Shown: one piece after another, positions 27,194-36,530 of the stretch
Layout of the letters: every line of letters begins with the position of its first letter
Numbering within the stretch: the stretch's first letter is position 1
Source: an uncultured Clostridia bacterium
Lineage (GTDB): Bacteria > Bacillota > Clostridia > TANB77 > CAG-508
Assembly (NCBI GenBank): GCA_934149165.1
Contig: CAKPDY010000001.1
Coordinates: 1 to 64,000, forward strand
Reading direction: 5' to 3'
Length of the DNA stretch: 64,000 nt
Notes under the pieces: model-generated
Seen by the model: only the letters and a program-made list of their open reading frames with translations
Databases searched by the model: none
Told to the model about the DNA's origin: nothing
Translations under genes and position numbers: made by a program

Positions 27194-28936
27194 TTACACT
27201 AAACTATTATAATAAGCATTATATAAGCTACTATAATATCCTCCAGATTTAACTAATTCGTTATGATTACCTTGTTCAATAATTTCACCTTTATTTAAAA
27301 CAATAATTTTATCCACATTAACAATAGTAGCTAATCTGTGAGCAATAAAAATAGATGTTTTATCACTTGAAAGTTTATCTACTGCATTTTGAATAAGTTG
27401 TTCTGTTGTTGTATCTATATTAGCTGTTGCCTCATCTAAAATAAAAATTGAAGGATTTAACGCAAAAATCCTAGCAAATGCAAGAAGTTGTTTTTCACCT
27501 GCTGAAAAAGAATTTCCTCGTTCTTTTGCTATTTCATCAATTCCATTTTCTAATTTATTTATAAAACTTTCAGCAGAAGCTAATTTTATAGATTCATCTA
27601 TTTTTTCATCATCAATATTATTAAATAATTTTATATTTTCTTTGATAGATTTAGCAAAAATAAATGGATCTTGCAAAATTGTACCAATATTTTTTCTTAA
27701 ATCTGCTAAATTTATATCATTTATATTTACCCCATCAATTAAAATTTCACCTTTTTGTATAGTGTAAAATTTATTTATTAAATTTGTTATTGTTGTTTTA
27801 CCAGACCCAGTCTTTCCTACAAGTGCAACACTTTGACCTGGTTCAATTGTAAAACTTACATTTTTTAAAATCCAATTTTCTTTTTCATATGCAAACCATA
27901 CATTTTTAAATTCAATTTTTCCCTTTATTTTATCAAATTTTTTACCTGAATCAAAATTTTCAATATAATCTTCATTTTCTAATATTTCATATATTTTATC
28001 TATTGAAGTAACCGCTTCTTCAACAATTTCAATATTTTCAATAATTCTGTTAATTGGCTCAAAAATACTTCTTAAATATGTAATAAACATATAAATAACT
28101 CCAACTTCTAATTTTTCACCAATCAAATTATTAATAACAAACCATATTACAATAGCTATACCTAAATTTTCAATTATAGACATTATAGCTGGTAATAAAC
28201 CTTGCAAATATCCCATAGGTTTTGTAACTTTTTTAAATTCCTCTGTAATATTTTCACATTCTTCTTGTTTTTCTTTTTGTCTATTGAAAATTTTAATTAA
28301 TTTAAGACCATAAATTGATTCTGCAAAAAATACATTTAATCTTGTTCGCACACTTTTAGCAATAGAATAGGTTTTATTTAATAATTTAGTTATTATTAAA
28401 GATGATATAACAATTAGCGGAATTATTATTAAACTAACTATTGCAAGTTTACTGCTAATATAAAACATTACACATAATAGTCCAATTATAATAAACATAT
28501 CTTTAATAAAAGTTGTAATTACATCACTAAATAAAGAAAAAATATCTTCACAATCACTAATAATTCTTACAAATAAAGTTCCAGAAGGAACTTTATCATG
28601 AAATTTTATATTTGCATTTTGTATATACCAAAATAATCTATTTCTTAAATCATATATAACACTTTCACCAATAGCATTTGTTTTTGTTCTATTAAAATAA
28701 TCTAATATATTTTCCATAAACACAATTGCAATATATATAAGTGCTATTATTGTTGTTGAAAATACTCCATTTTGGCTAATTCCTTGTTTCAAAAAGTCAT
28801 CTATAATTATGCTAACTAAATATGGTTTCAGAAGTGCTAATATATCTATTATTATTGCTATAATAGTTATACATATAATTGATTTTTTGTATGGTTTTAT
28901 CATTTTTCTTATTCTACTAAATGTCTTGTTTTTCAT
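27194..28936 (-). CDS. ABC exporter half-transporter, subunit with altered signature motif
   Basis: 580 residues: six membrane helices then an ATPase. Walker A GKTGSGKTT, Walker B IFILDEATANID with catalytic Glu, switch His in IAHR. The signature motif reads FSAGEK instead of LSGGQ. The partner at 28970-30715 has the reverse defect. This matches asymmetric heterodimeric exporters such as BmrC/BmrD, where one of the two ATP sites is degenerate. Drug, lipid or peptide export is likely; the substrate is unknown. Confidence 0.93.
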   Translation of the reverse strand: MKNKTFSRIRKMIKPYKKSIICITIIAIIIDILALLKPYLVSIIIDDFLKQGISQNGVFSTTIIALIYIAIVFMENILDYFNRTKTNAIGESVIYDLRNRLFWYIQNANIKFHDKVPSGTLFVRIISDCEDIFSLFSDVITTFIKDMFIIIGLLCVMFYISSKLAIVSLIIIPLIVISSLIITKLLNKTYSIAKSVRTRLNVFFAESIYGLKLIKIFNRQKEKQEECENITEEFKKVTKPMGYLQGLLPAIMSIIENLGIAIVIWFVINNLIGEKLEVGVIYMFITYLRSIFEPINRIIENIEIVEEAVTSIDKIYEILENEDYIENFDSGKKFDKIKGKIEFKNVWFAYEKENWILKNVSFTIEPGQSVALVGKTGSGKTTITNLINKFYTIQKGEILIDGVNINDINLADLRKNIGTILQDPFIFAKSIKENIKLFNNIDDEKIDESIKLASAESFINKLENGIDEIAKERGNSFSAGEKQLLAFARIFALNPSIFILDEATANIDTTTEQLIQNAVDKLSSDKTSIFIAHRLATIVNVDKIIVLNKGEIIEQGNHNELVKSGGYYSSLYNAYYNSLV

Positions 28937-28969
28937 ATTTCCCTCCTTAATTTATTATTTTAAAAATTT

Positions 28970-30715
28970 TTAATCTAGTATTGAAACATTAGATTTTTCT
29001 GCTTGATTTTTATAAAATTCATAATATTTATTTTTATTTTCTAATAAATTTTTATGTATCCCTCTTTCAACAATTTTTCCTTGTTCTAAAACTATTATTT
29101 CATCACAATGTTTAATATCTGAAATTCTGTTTGAAACTATTATACAAGTTTTATTTTTAGTTAATTCTTTTATATTTTTTAATAATGTTTGTTCTGTTTT
29201 ATTGTCTAATGCTGAAAAAGTATCATCAAAAATAACAATATTGCTTTTATTTAAAAAAGCTCTTGAAATTACTACTCTTTGTTTCTGACCTCCTGACAAA
29301 TCTACACCTTTCTCACCAATTACTGTATTAATTCCATCAGACATAGCCTCTATTTCATCATATATCATTGAGTACTTTGTACTGTCCAAAATCTCTTTTT
29401 CATCATATATATCTCTAAATAAATTTATATTTTCTTTTAATGTGGTTGAAAATAAAAAATTATCTTGTGTTATATAACAAATATTATTTCTAATTGTATT
29501 AGTATCTATATTGTTTATATCTTTTCCATCTATGAAGATTTTTCCATTAGGAACTTCATATAATTTTAATAGCAAATTCATTAAAGTAGTTTTTCCACTA
29601 CCTATTACACCAATTATTCCAAGAGATTTTCCTGAATCTATATTTATATTAATATTTTCTAAAACTTCGTCAACACAGTCTGGATAGTGATATGTTAAAC
29701 TTCTTATTTCAATGTTTCCTAATAATTTTTCTTTATTTCTTGAAGGTCCAATTATAATTTTTTCTTCCTTCATTTTAAACATTTTATCTAATCTATCATA
29801 AGAAACTTGTACTCTTTTAAAATGTTTTATAATCCAAGGAATCCACATTATAGGGGATTGAAGCAATATCATATATCCATTAAATGCAACAAAATCTCCT
29901 ACTGTTATTGCATTATTTAAAACTAAATTACAACCATATAAAACAGATATTCCAATACCAATACCTATTCCTAAATTTGTATATATACTTAATAATGTTT
30001 CATTTTTTATTATTTCAAAATTTGTATTTCTAAGTTGTGTATTTTTATTTAAAAATTCATTATACTGAAACTTTTCCCCCACATATGCCTTAGTTGTTCT
30101 AATACTGTCTGTGCTTTCTTGAACAAAACCAGATAATTCTGTAAAATTTTTACGTGATAATCTATAATTTTTATCTAATTTTTTTAATAATGTGAAAATA
30201 AGTATTATTGATATAAAAATAGGTATTAATGAAATAATTGTTAATTTAATATTTGTTGTTCTTATCATTGCAAATGCAACAATTGTAAAATTTAATATAA
30301 ATCTTACTACCAAAGTTAAAACATTTGATACAAATTTTTGAACTTGTCTTATATCTCTAACAAAATAAGACATTATATCTCCATTTTTTAGTAATTGTAA
30401 TTTTGCAACATCTGTTTTTAGCATTTTTTTAAATAACATATTTCTTAAATTCATAATAATATTTCTTGAGACTTTAGAGTCAATCATTTTCCAAGAAACT
30501 CTTACAATTAGCAGTAATACGCAAACTCCCAATAATATATATGTTAATGTTAATATTTCTTGTTTATTTGATTCTATATTATATAAAAAATCAATTATTT
30601 TACCTAAAATTTTTGATGGCATTGTTAAAAGATAAATATTTATTCCAATAAATATAATTTCTATTAATATCCATATAGAGTATTTTTTTAATAAATTTTT
30701 TAATATTTTTTTCAA
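28970..30715 (-). CDS. ABC exporter half-transporter, subunit with degenerate Walker B
   Basis: 581 residues from a TTG start at 30715, chosen because AAAGGAGGGG lies six bases upstream; the frame extends further up to an ATG at 30838 without a good ribosome site. Six membrane helices and an ATPase. Walker A GVIGSGKTT and canonical signature LSGGQKQR, but Walker B ends FDDTFSALD with Asp in place of the catalytic Glu. Combined with the partner's altered signature this gives one degenerate and one active ATP site. First gene of a transcript that continues into the partner. Confidence 0.92.
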   Translation of the reverse strand: MKKILKNLLKKYSIWILIEIIFIGINIYLLTMPSKILGKIIDFLYNIESNKQEILTLTYILLGVCVLLLIVRVSWKMIDSKVSRNIIMNLRNMLFKKMLKTDVAKLQLLKNGDIMSYFVRDIRQVQKFVSNVLTLVVRFILNFTIVAFAMIRTTNIKLTIISLIPIFISIILIFTLLKKLDKNYRLSRKNFTELSGFVQESTDSIRTTKAYVGEKFQYNEFLNKNTQLRNTNFEIIKNETLLSIYTNLGIGIGIGISVLYGCNLVLNNAITVGDFVAFNGYMILLQSPIMWIPWIIKHFKRVQVSYDRLDKMFKMKEEKIIIGPSRNKEKLLGNIEIRSLTYHYPDCVDEVLENININIDSGKSLGIIGVIGSGKTTLMNLLLKLYEVPNGKIFIDGKDINNIDTNTIRNNICYITQDNFLFSTTLKENINLFRDIYDEKEILDSTKYSMIYDEIEAMSDGINTVIGEKGVDLSGGQKQRVVISRAFLNKSNIVIFDDTFSALDNKTEQTLLKNIKELTKNKTCIIVSNRISDIKHCDEIIVLEQGKIVERGIHKNLLENKNKYYEFYKNQAEKSNVSILD

Positions 30716-30822
30716 TAAATTCCCCTCCTTTAATATTTCTTTACTACAATTATTATTTTTTATTTCTCCCCTCCCATTTTCACTTATTACATACAAATTA
30801 ATATATAATGTAAACAACAAAA

Positions 30823-30850
30823 TACCAAATATGTGCATGCATATTCGGTA
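30823..30850. promoter_or_regulatory. Dyad in the leader of the ABC exporter genes
   Basis: 11-base arms TACCAAATATG and CATATTCGGTA around TGCATG, one mismatch. It lies between the promoter at 30886 and the coding region, so it may be an operator or RNA hairpin. Confidence 0.55.
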
Positions 30851-30885
30851 TATATTAAAAGTATGTATTTCTCTACAATGTGAAT

Positions 30886-30914
30886 ATTATATCAATCTTG
30901 TAAAATTATGTCAA
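30886..30914 (-). promoter_or_regulatory. Promoter of the ABC exporter genes
   Basis: Consensus on the minus strand: -35 TTGACA (30914-30909), 17-bp spacer, -10 TATAAT (30891-30886). Leader about 165 bases. Confidence 0.8.
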
Positions 30915-30933
30915 TATTTTTTGTAAAAAAGTA

Positions 30934-30962
30934 TTGACTTTTTTACATAATTATGATATTAT
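30934..30962 (+). promoter_or_regulatory. Promoter of the small gene at 30998
   Basis: -35 TTGACT (30934-30939), 17-bp spacer, -10 TATTAT (30957-30962). Confidence 0.7.
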
Positions 30963-30997
30963 GTATATTAATATTTACAAAAGAGGAGGACGTTAAA

Positions 30998-31252
30998 ATG
31001 TTTACAACATTTTCCAGAGAACATTTTCTCACAGAAAACCATTTTACAATTCCGGTATTTCCGGATGTGTATGAAGAGCTTCGTGCCAAGCACGATAAAC
31101 TCTCACTGTTCAAGCTTTATTATGACTGTGTTCTGGGTATTCATTTCGTATGTGTACCAAGCACAGAAGAAACCCTTGCCAAAAGCATATGGATTTCTGC
31201 TGGCAGCCTTATAGCTGCTAAAAAAGCTTTCTCAGAATATCATTATTATTAA
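30998..31252 (+). CDS. Small orphan protein with foreign-looking base composition
   Basis: 84 residues from ATG 30998, eight bases after GAGGAGG; an upstream in-frame ATG lacks a ribosome site. Aromatic-rich, one short hydrophobic stretch (SIWISAGSLIAAKKAF), no recognised motif. By rough hand count it is about 37 percent G+C against well under 30 percent around it, and it uses CCG, CTG and CTC codons that neighbours avoid. It is a self-contained unit with promoter and terminator, which together suggest recent acquisition. Function unknown. Confidence 0.7.
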   Translation: MFTTFSREHFLTENHFTIPVFPDVYEELRAKHDKLSLFKLYYDCVLGIHFVCVPSTEETLAKSIWISAGSLIAAKKAFSEYHYY

Positions 31253-31276
31253 TTAATTTTGATATTCACAAAAAAA

Positions 31277-31308
31277 ATGCTATCAATTTTAAATTGGTAG
31301 CATTTTTT
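31277..31308. terminator. Bidirectional terminator
   Basis: Stem ATGCTATCAATTT/AAATTGGTAGCAT with one U-G pair, T-run after it and A-run before it. Ends both the small plus gene and spoVG. Confidence 0.88.
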
Positions 31309-31313
31309 ATTTA

Positions 31314-31610
31314 TTATTCTGCTTCTTCTTCAGTTGCAACTGCTGTTGCTTCTGCTTCTGGAGCATTTTCATAAGCTTCAAATATAGCTTTTTCTATTTT
31401 TTCTCTTGTCTCTGGATTGATTGGGTGAGCTATATCTTTATGTTCACCATTTAATCTTTTTTTGCTAGGCATAGCAATGAATAATCCTTTTTGACTTTCG
31501 ATAACTTTGATTTCATGAACTACAAATTCATTATCAAATGTAACAGAAGCAACTGCCTTCATTCTGCTTCCTGAATTTACTTTCTTTAAACGCACATCTG
31601 TTATTTGCAT
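31314..31610 (-). CDS. spoVG: Septation/sporulation regulator SpoVG
   Basis: 98 residues. [11 protein letters not shown] at the start, a central [20 protein letters not shown] and [12 protein letters not shown] near the end are conserved family signatures. It is a small RNA- and DNA-binding regulator of septation, envelope and virulence genes in Firmicutes. The acidic Ala/Glu tail is variable in the family. Preceded by AAGGCGGTG and by a sigma-H-type promoter. Confidence 0.96.
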   Translation of the reverse strand: MQITDVRLKKVNSGSRMKAVASVTFDNEFVVHEIKVIESQKGLFIAMPSKKRLNGEHKDIAHPINPETREKIEKAIFEAYENAPEAEATAVATEEEAE

Positions 31611-31685
31611 TCTAGAGCACCGCCTTCCAATGTTTATTATTATTGTTTGTATATGTAATTATATTATATAACATATACTACTATA

Positions 31686-31714
31686 TTATTCATCAAAAAC
31701 ATTATTTTTCCTTC
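31686..31714 (-). promoter_or_regulatory. Sigma-H-type promoter of spoVG
   Basis: Minus strand GAAGGAAAA (31714-31706), 11-base spacer, GATGAATAA (31694-31686). This fits the Bacillus sigma-H pattern (RnAGGAwWW, 11-12 bases, RnnGAATww), and spoVG is sigma-H dependent in Bacillus. Confidence 0.65.
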
Positions 31715-31780
31715 TTTTTTTTACAAATTTTATTATTTTTTTGAAAATTATGTATTTCATACTTTACGAAAAAATACATA

Positions 31781-33316
31781 TTATTCCCACTCAATAGTAG
31801 CAGGTGGTTTTCCTGTAATATCATAAACTACCCTATTTACATGTTTTACTTCATTTACTATTCTACTAGATACTTTTTCTAGGATTTCATATGGAATTTT
31901 ACTCCATTGTGCAGTCATAAAATCTGAAGTTGTAACAGCTCTTAATGCAACTGTATAATCATATGTTCTTTCATCTCCCATAACTCCTACACTTCTAATA
32001 TTTGTAAGTACTGCAAAATATTGGTTTATTTCTCTATCTAATTTGGCATTTGCCACTTCTTGTCTAAATATTGCATCTGCATTTTTTAATATTTCTAATT
32101 TTTCATCTGTTATATCTCCTATAACACGAATTGCTAATCCTGGTCCAGGAAATGGTTGACGATATACTAAAAATTCTGGTAATCCAAGTTCTATTCCTAC
32201 TTTTCTTACTTCATCTTTAAATAAATCTCTTAATGGCTCTACTATTTCTTTAAAATCCACATGTTCAGGAAGACCACCTACATTGTGATGGCTTTTAATT
32301 TTAGCTCCTACACCAACACCACTTTCTATTACATCTGGATATATAGTTCCTTGTATTAAATAATCTACAGTACCAATTTTTTTAGCTTCTTCTTCAAATA
32401 CATGAATAAATTCTTCACCAATTATTTTTCTTTTTTGTTCAGGATCTGATACTCCTGCAAGTTTTTTTAAAAACCTTTCTTTTGCATCTACTTTTACAAA
32501 ATTAACATCAAAATTTTTAGTAAATATTTCTTCAACTTCTTTTGCTTCATTTTTTCTTAATAATCCATGGTCAACAAAAATACAAGTTAAGTTTTTACCA
32601 ATAGCTTTATTAACTAATGCAGCTGCAACCGAAGAATCTACACCTCCAGATAAAGCACATAATGCCTTTTTACTACCTATTCTTGTACGTAATTTTTCTA
32701 TAGTCTGTTCTGCAAAAGAACTCATTTTCCAACTTCCAGTACAGCCACAAATATTGTATACAAAATTTTTAATAATATTAATTCCATTTTCTGTATGGTT
32801 AACTTCAGGGTGAAATTGAATTCCATAAAAGTTTTTTGTTATATTTTGCATTCCAGCATTTGGACAATGTTCAGTATTTGCAATATTTTCAAATCCTTCT
32901 GGTAATTGTTCAACAAAATCTGTATGGCTCATTAAACAATTATTTTTATTTTCAAAACCTTTAAATAATTTTGAACTGTTTTTTATAATAACATTTGTAA
33001 CACCATATTCACGTTTATCAGCTTTTTGCACTTTTCCACCAAGCATATATGTCATAAGTTGCATTCCATAGCAAATCCCTAAAACAGGTATTCCTAATTC
33101 AAAAATTTTCTTATCACATTTTGGTGCACCATCTTCAAAAACACTTGCAGGTCCACCAGTAAAAATAATTCCCTTAGGTTTTTTTTCTATAATTTTTTCT
33201 ATGCTAGTATTAAAAGGAACAATTTCTGAATATACATTACATTCACGTACTCTTCTAGCAATTAGTTGATTATATTGTCCATAAAAATCTATTATTAAAA
33301 TTAATTCATTTTCCAC
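31781..33316 (-). CDS. guaA: GMP synthase (glutamine-hydrolysing)
   Basis: 511 residues from GTG 33316. The glutamine amidotransferase domain has catalytic Cys in GICYGMQL and the His-Glu pair in FHPEVNHTE. The ATP pyrophosphatase domain has the PP-loop [10 protein letters not shown], and the C-terminal dimerisation domain ends in PPATIEWE. It converts XMP to GMP. It follows guaB by 11 bases and is surely co-transcribed. The promoter is upstream of guaB. Confidence 0.98.
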   Translation of the reverse strand: MENELILIIDFYGQYNQLIARRVRECNVYSEIVPFNTSIEKIIEKKPKGIIFTGGPASVFEDGAPKCDKKIFELGIPVLGICYGMQLMTYMLGGKVQKADKREYGVTNVIIKNSSKLFKGFENKNNCLMSHTDFVEQLPEGFENIANTEHCPNAGMQNITKNFYGIQFHPEVNHTENGINIIKNFVYNICGCTGSWKMSSFAEQTIEKLRTRIGSKKALCALSGGVDSSVAAALVNKAIGKNLTCIFVDHGLLRKNEAKEVEEIFTKNFDVNFVKVDAKERFLKKLAGVSDPEQKRKIIGEEFIHVFEEEAKKIGTVDYLIQGTIYPDVIESGVGVGAKIKSHHNVGGLPEHVDFKEIVEPLRDLFKDEVRKVGIELGLPEFLVYRQPFPGPGLAIRVIGDITDEKLEILKNADAIFRQEVANAKLDREINQYFAVLTNIRSVGVMGDERTYDYTVALRAVTTSDFMTAQWSKIPYEILEKVSSRIVNEVKHVNRVVYDITGKPPATIEWE

Positions 33317-33327
33317 ATTTCTTCCCC

Positions 33328-34836
33328 CTATTCTTCTCCTTGCACATTTTTAAGAACCACATCATGTGCACTGCCCTCTTTAATACTAATATTAGAAACT
33401 AAAGTCAATCTTGCTTTTTCATGTAATTCAGGAATACTAATAGAACCACAATTACACATAGTTGATTTTATTTTACTAACAGTAATTGCTAAATTTTCTT
33501 TTAAAGAACCTGCATAAGGAATATAAGAATCTACACCTTCTTCAAAAGAAAGTTTATTTTTTCCAGTTTCACCCAAATCATATCTTTGCCAGTTTCTAGC
33601 ACGGTTTGAACCTTCTCCCCAATATTCTTTATAAAAGTTTCCATTCATTTTTACAACACGAGTAGGGCTTTCATCAAAACGAGCAAAATATCTCCCCATC
33701 ATTACAAAATCTGCTCCCATTGCTAATGATAATGTAATATGATAATCATGTACAATTCCGCCATCTGAACAAATTGGAATATACACACCTGTTCTTTCAA
33801 AATACTCATCTCTTGCTTCGACTACATCCATTAAACTACTTGCTTGTCCACGTCCTATTCCTTTTTGTTCACGAGTAATACATATAGAACCTCCACCAAC
33901 ACCAACTTTTATGAAATCCGCACCAGCTTCAGCTAAATAGTAAAATCCCTCTTTATCTACTACATTTCCTGCACCTATTTTCACATCTTCACCATAATTT
34001 TTTCTAACCCAATCTATTGTATTTTTTTGCCACACTGAATAACCATCAGATGAATCCATACAAATTAAGTCTACTCCTGCTTCTACTAATGCTGGTATTC
34101 TTTGTTCATAATCTCTTGTATTTATTCCTGCACCTACTATATATCTTTTATTTTCATCTAATAATGAATCTGGATTATTTTTTCTTTCTTCATAATCTTT
34201 TCTAAATACAAGATGCTCTAAATTATCATTTTCATCTAATATTGGTAAACAACTTATTTTATTATTCCATATAATATCATTTGCCTCTGATAAACTAATT
34301 CCTTTTTTAGCACAAACTAATTTTTCACGTGGAGTCATATACATATCTATAGAATCATCCATATTTGCTCTTGATATACGATAATCTTTATCTGTAACTA
34401 ATCCTAAAAATTTTCCATTACTTGTTCCATCTTCTGTAATTGTAACTGTTGAATGACCTGTTTTATTTATTAACTCAATTACTTCTTTTAATGTTGTTCC
34501 ACTTTTTACATTTGAATCACTATCTATAAAACCAGCTTTATGTTTTTTTACTCTTCTTACCATTTCTGCTTGTGATTCTATTGATTGTGAACCATAAATA
34601 AAAGAACATCCACCTTCGCGCGCCAAAGCAATAGCCATTTTTTCTCCTGAAACAGCTTGCATTATAGCAGAAACGAACGGAATGTTCTCATAATATTTTG
34701 GTTGTTCACCTTTTTTAAATTTTACTAATGGTGTTTTTAAACTTACATTACTTGGTATACATCTTTCGTCTGTTAAATTTGGTATTAATAAAAATTCATT
34801 AAATGTTCTTGATATATCTTTTAATATTTTTGCCAT
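33328..34836 (-). CDS. guaB: IMP dehydrogenase
   Basis: 502 residues. TIM-barrel IMPDH with an inserted pair of CBS domains (about 95-225). The catalytic loop is [15 protein letters not shown] with the active-site Cys; the usual GSICTTR reads GSICITR. DSSDGYS and [12 protein letters not shown] are further landmarks. It oxidises IMP to XMP with NAD. AAAGGGGG before the ATG. Forms the guaB-guaA operon. Confidence 0.96.
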   Translation of the reverse strand: MAKILKDISRTFNEFLLIPNLTDERCIPSNVSLKTPLVKFKKGEQPKYYENIPFVSAIMQAVSGEKMAIALAREGGCSFIYGSQSIESQAEMVRRVKKHKAGFIDSDSNVKSGTTLKEVIELINKTGHSTVTITEDGTSNGKFLGLVTDKDYRISRANMDDSIDMYMTPREKLVCAKKGISLSEANDIIWNNKISCLPILDENDNLEHLVFRKDYEERKNNPDSLLDENKRYIVGAGINTRDYEQRIPALVEAGVDLICMDSSDGYSVWQKNTIDWVRKNYGEDVKIGAGNVVDKEGFYYLAEAGADFIKVGVGGGSICITREQKGIGRGQASSLMDVVEARDEYFERTGVYIPICSDGGIVHDYHITLSLAMGADFVMMGRYFARFDESPTRVVKMNGNFYKEYWGEGSNRARNWQRYDLGETGKNKLSFEEGVDSYIPYAGSLKENLAITVSKIKSTMCNCGSISIPELHEKARLTLVSNISIKEGSAHDVVLKNVQGEE

Positions 34837-34869
34837 TTTGTTTTCCCCCTTTTAAATTAATTGTTCACT

Positions 34870-34899
34870 ATTATAGCATATTTTTTTTACAGTTTGCAA
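34870..34899 (-). promoter_or_regulatory. Promoter of guaB-guaA
   Basis: Minus strand -35 TTGCAA (34899-34894), 18-bp spacer ending in TATGC (extended -10), -10 TATAAT (34875-34870). The short leader leaves no room for a guanine riboswitch. Confidence 0.7.
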
Positions 34900-34986
34900 T
34901 ATTTATTTTTTTCTTTTGAAAAAAGTTTGTATAAATTGCACCAATAAGTGTCTCACTTCATATTTTAAGAATAATTTACATAATTA

Positions 34987-35015
34987 TTGACTTTGTGTGA
35001 AAAATTTGCTACAAT
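34987..35015 (+). promoter_or_regulatory. Promoter of the small gene at 35045
   Basis: -35 TTGACT (34987-34992), 17-bp spacer, -10 TACAAT (35010-35015). Confidence 0.7.
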
Positions 35016-35044
35016 ATTATTATTCTAAATTGGAGGTTATATAT

Positions 35045-35284
35045 ATGCTTACAACAACAAGAGCAGCGTTTTCAATAGCTCACAGATTTAATAATCTTAA
35101 GAAATGCAATTATATTGAAAACACTGGGTTTGGACCATTGTTTAAATCCTACGTAAACCCCGAAGAACTTGAAACTCCTACTGATTGGAAATATGATTCA
35201 GAAAAACAGTGTTTTTTTTGTATTAATGATAACACACGTTTTTTTCCAGTACAAATTTTTTTAAACGCATACAAAGTTTCTTGA
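35045..35284 (+). CDS. Small orphan protein
   Basis: 79 residues from ATG 35045, with TTGGAGG seven to eight bases upstream. Aromatic-rich, with Cys at CF-FC near 57-60 and no known motif. Like the gene at 30998 it is a lone plus-strand unit with its own promoter and terminator among minus-strand genes, but the proteins do not look alike. Function unknown. Confidence 0.7.
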   Translation: MLTTTRAAFSIAHRFNNLKKCNYIENTGFGPLFKSYVNPEELETPTDWKYDSEKQCFFCINDNTRFFPVQIFLNAYKVS

Positions 35285-35292
35285 ACTTCTGG

Positions 35293-35329
35293 ACAATAAA
35301 AGGTTACCACTTTGGTAACCTTTTATTGT
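35293..35329 (+). terminator. Terminator after the small gene at 35045
   Basis: 16-bp stem (ACAATAAAAGGTTACC and complement) with a 5-base loop. The 3' arm supplies the T-rich part. Confidence 0.8.
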
Positions 35330-35425
35330 TACAATTTTATACATTTATTGTAGAGTAGTCTAAAAGCAAGAATTACAAAAGTATTAAACAAATAGCCTTT
35401 CCGCTGTCTGATTTTATGTAAATTA

Positions 35426-35454
35426 TTGACTATTATACTAAATTATGCTATAAT
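35426..35454 (+). promoter_or_regulatory. Promoter of the Mn-pyrophosphatase gene
   Basis: -35 TTGACT (35426-35431), 17-bp spacer with TATGC, -10 TATAAT (35449-35454). About 90-base leader. Confidence 0.75.
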
Positions 35455-35549
35455 TAAAAAGTATTAAAACTATTATTAATTAATAAATATATAATAAAAA
35501 ATAAATGAATATATACATATTCATTATAAATAAAAAGGAGAGATTAAAT

Positions 35550-36473
35550 ATGGTAAATAAAACTTTTATTTTCGGACACACAAAACCTGATACAGACTCT
35601 ATAGCATCTGCTATTTCTATGGCACATTTACAAAACCAATTAGGAAATACATCAGAATGTTTTAGATTAGGTAATATTAATAAAGAAACAGCATTTGCTT
35701 TACAAACTTTTGGTATGGAAGAACCAACTTTCTTAGATAAAATTGAAGCAAATTCAAATGTAATAATGGTAGATTCAAATGAATTTTCACAAAGTGCACC
35801 TGGTATTGAAAATGCTAATATAAAAATGATTGTAGACCATCACCGTGTAAATTTACAAACAAACGAGCCATTACATTATATTGCAGAACCTGTTGGTTGT
35901 ACTTCAACAATTATTTATAAATTATATAAACAAAACGAAGTTGAATTAACACCTAAAGTTGCTGGAATCATGCTTAGCGCTATTATTTCAGATACTTTAC
36001 TATTTAAATCACCAACATGTACTGAAGAAGATAAAAAAATAGCTCAAAAATTAGCTGATATTGCCAATGTTGACTTATATGAATATGGTAACAGATTATT
36101 AAGAGCTGGAACAGATATTAGCGACTTTTCTGCTGAAGAAGTTATTAATATAGATGCAAAATTATTTAATGAAAAAGGTAAAAAAATAATAATTTCTCAA
36201 GTTAATACAGCAGATTTAAATGACGTTTTTGCAAGACAAGAAGAATTAGAAAATGCTATTAATTCTGAAATTGCAGACAAAAACTTAGATTTATATGTTT
36301 TTGCTGCTACAGATATATTAAATGCTAATTCCAAAATTATTGCATTAGGTAATAATACAAACATTATTGAAAAAGCATATAATGTTACTTTAGATAACAA
36401 TACTGCTTTATTAGAAAATGTTGTTTCAAGAAAAAAACAAATATTACCTAAAATCTTAGAAAATTTAGATTAA
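35550..36473 (+). CDS. ppaC: Manganese-dependent inorganic pyrophosphatase, family II
   Basis: 307 residues from ATG 35550 (AAAGGAG nine bases upstream); an ATG at 35505 in frame lacks a ribosome site. DHH-type phosphoesterase: GHTKPDTDS, MVDSNE and VDHHR carry the metal ligands. The C-terminal DHHA2 domain ends with the SRKKQILP substrate-binding motif. It hydrolyses pyrophosphate. No regulatory CBS insert. It duplicates the activity of the family I enzyme at 16344. Confidence 0.95.
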   Translation: MVNKTFIFGHTKPDTDSIASAISMAHLQNQLGNTSECFRLGNINKETAFALQTFGMEEPTFLDKIEANSNVIMVDSNEFSQSAPGIENANIKMIVDHHRVNLQTNEPLHYIAEPVGCTSTIIYKLYKQNEVELTPKVAGIMLSAIISDTLLFKSPTCTEEDKKIAQKLADIANVDLYEYGNRLLRAGTDISDFSAEEVINIDAKLFNEKGKKIIISQVNTADLNDVFARQEELENAINSEIADKNLDLYVFAATDILNANSKIIALGNNTNIIEKAYNVTLDNNTALLENVVSRKKQILPKILENLD

Positions 36474-36482
36474 TCAAAAAGT

Positions 36483-36524
36483 CCCTTTTAAGAACTATAT
36501 TAAAAATAAAAGTTCTTAAAAGGG
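36483..36524. terminator. Terminator between ppaC and the LRR_5 gene
   Basis: 14-bp stem CCCTTTTAAGAACT/AGTTCTTAAAAGGG followed by T-rich sequence, between convergent genes. Confidence 0.8.
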
Positions 36525-36530
36525 TTATTT

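Noticed and set aside
30716..30838. N-terminal extension of the ABC exporter subunit from ATG 30838
   Set aside because: No ribosome-binding site there, the dyad overlaps it, and a strong AAAGGAGGGG precedes the TTG at 30715.
34837..34990. Guanine riboswitch or PurR region for guaB
   Set aside because: The -10 box is only about 35 bases from the start codon and no aptamer-like sequence is seen.
35285..35425. Small RNA between the orphan gene and ppaC
   Set aside because: Apart from the terminator and promoter I see no stable structure or separate promoter; only a short string similar to the inverted-repeat flank.
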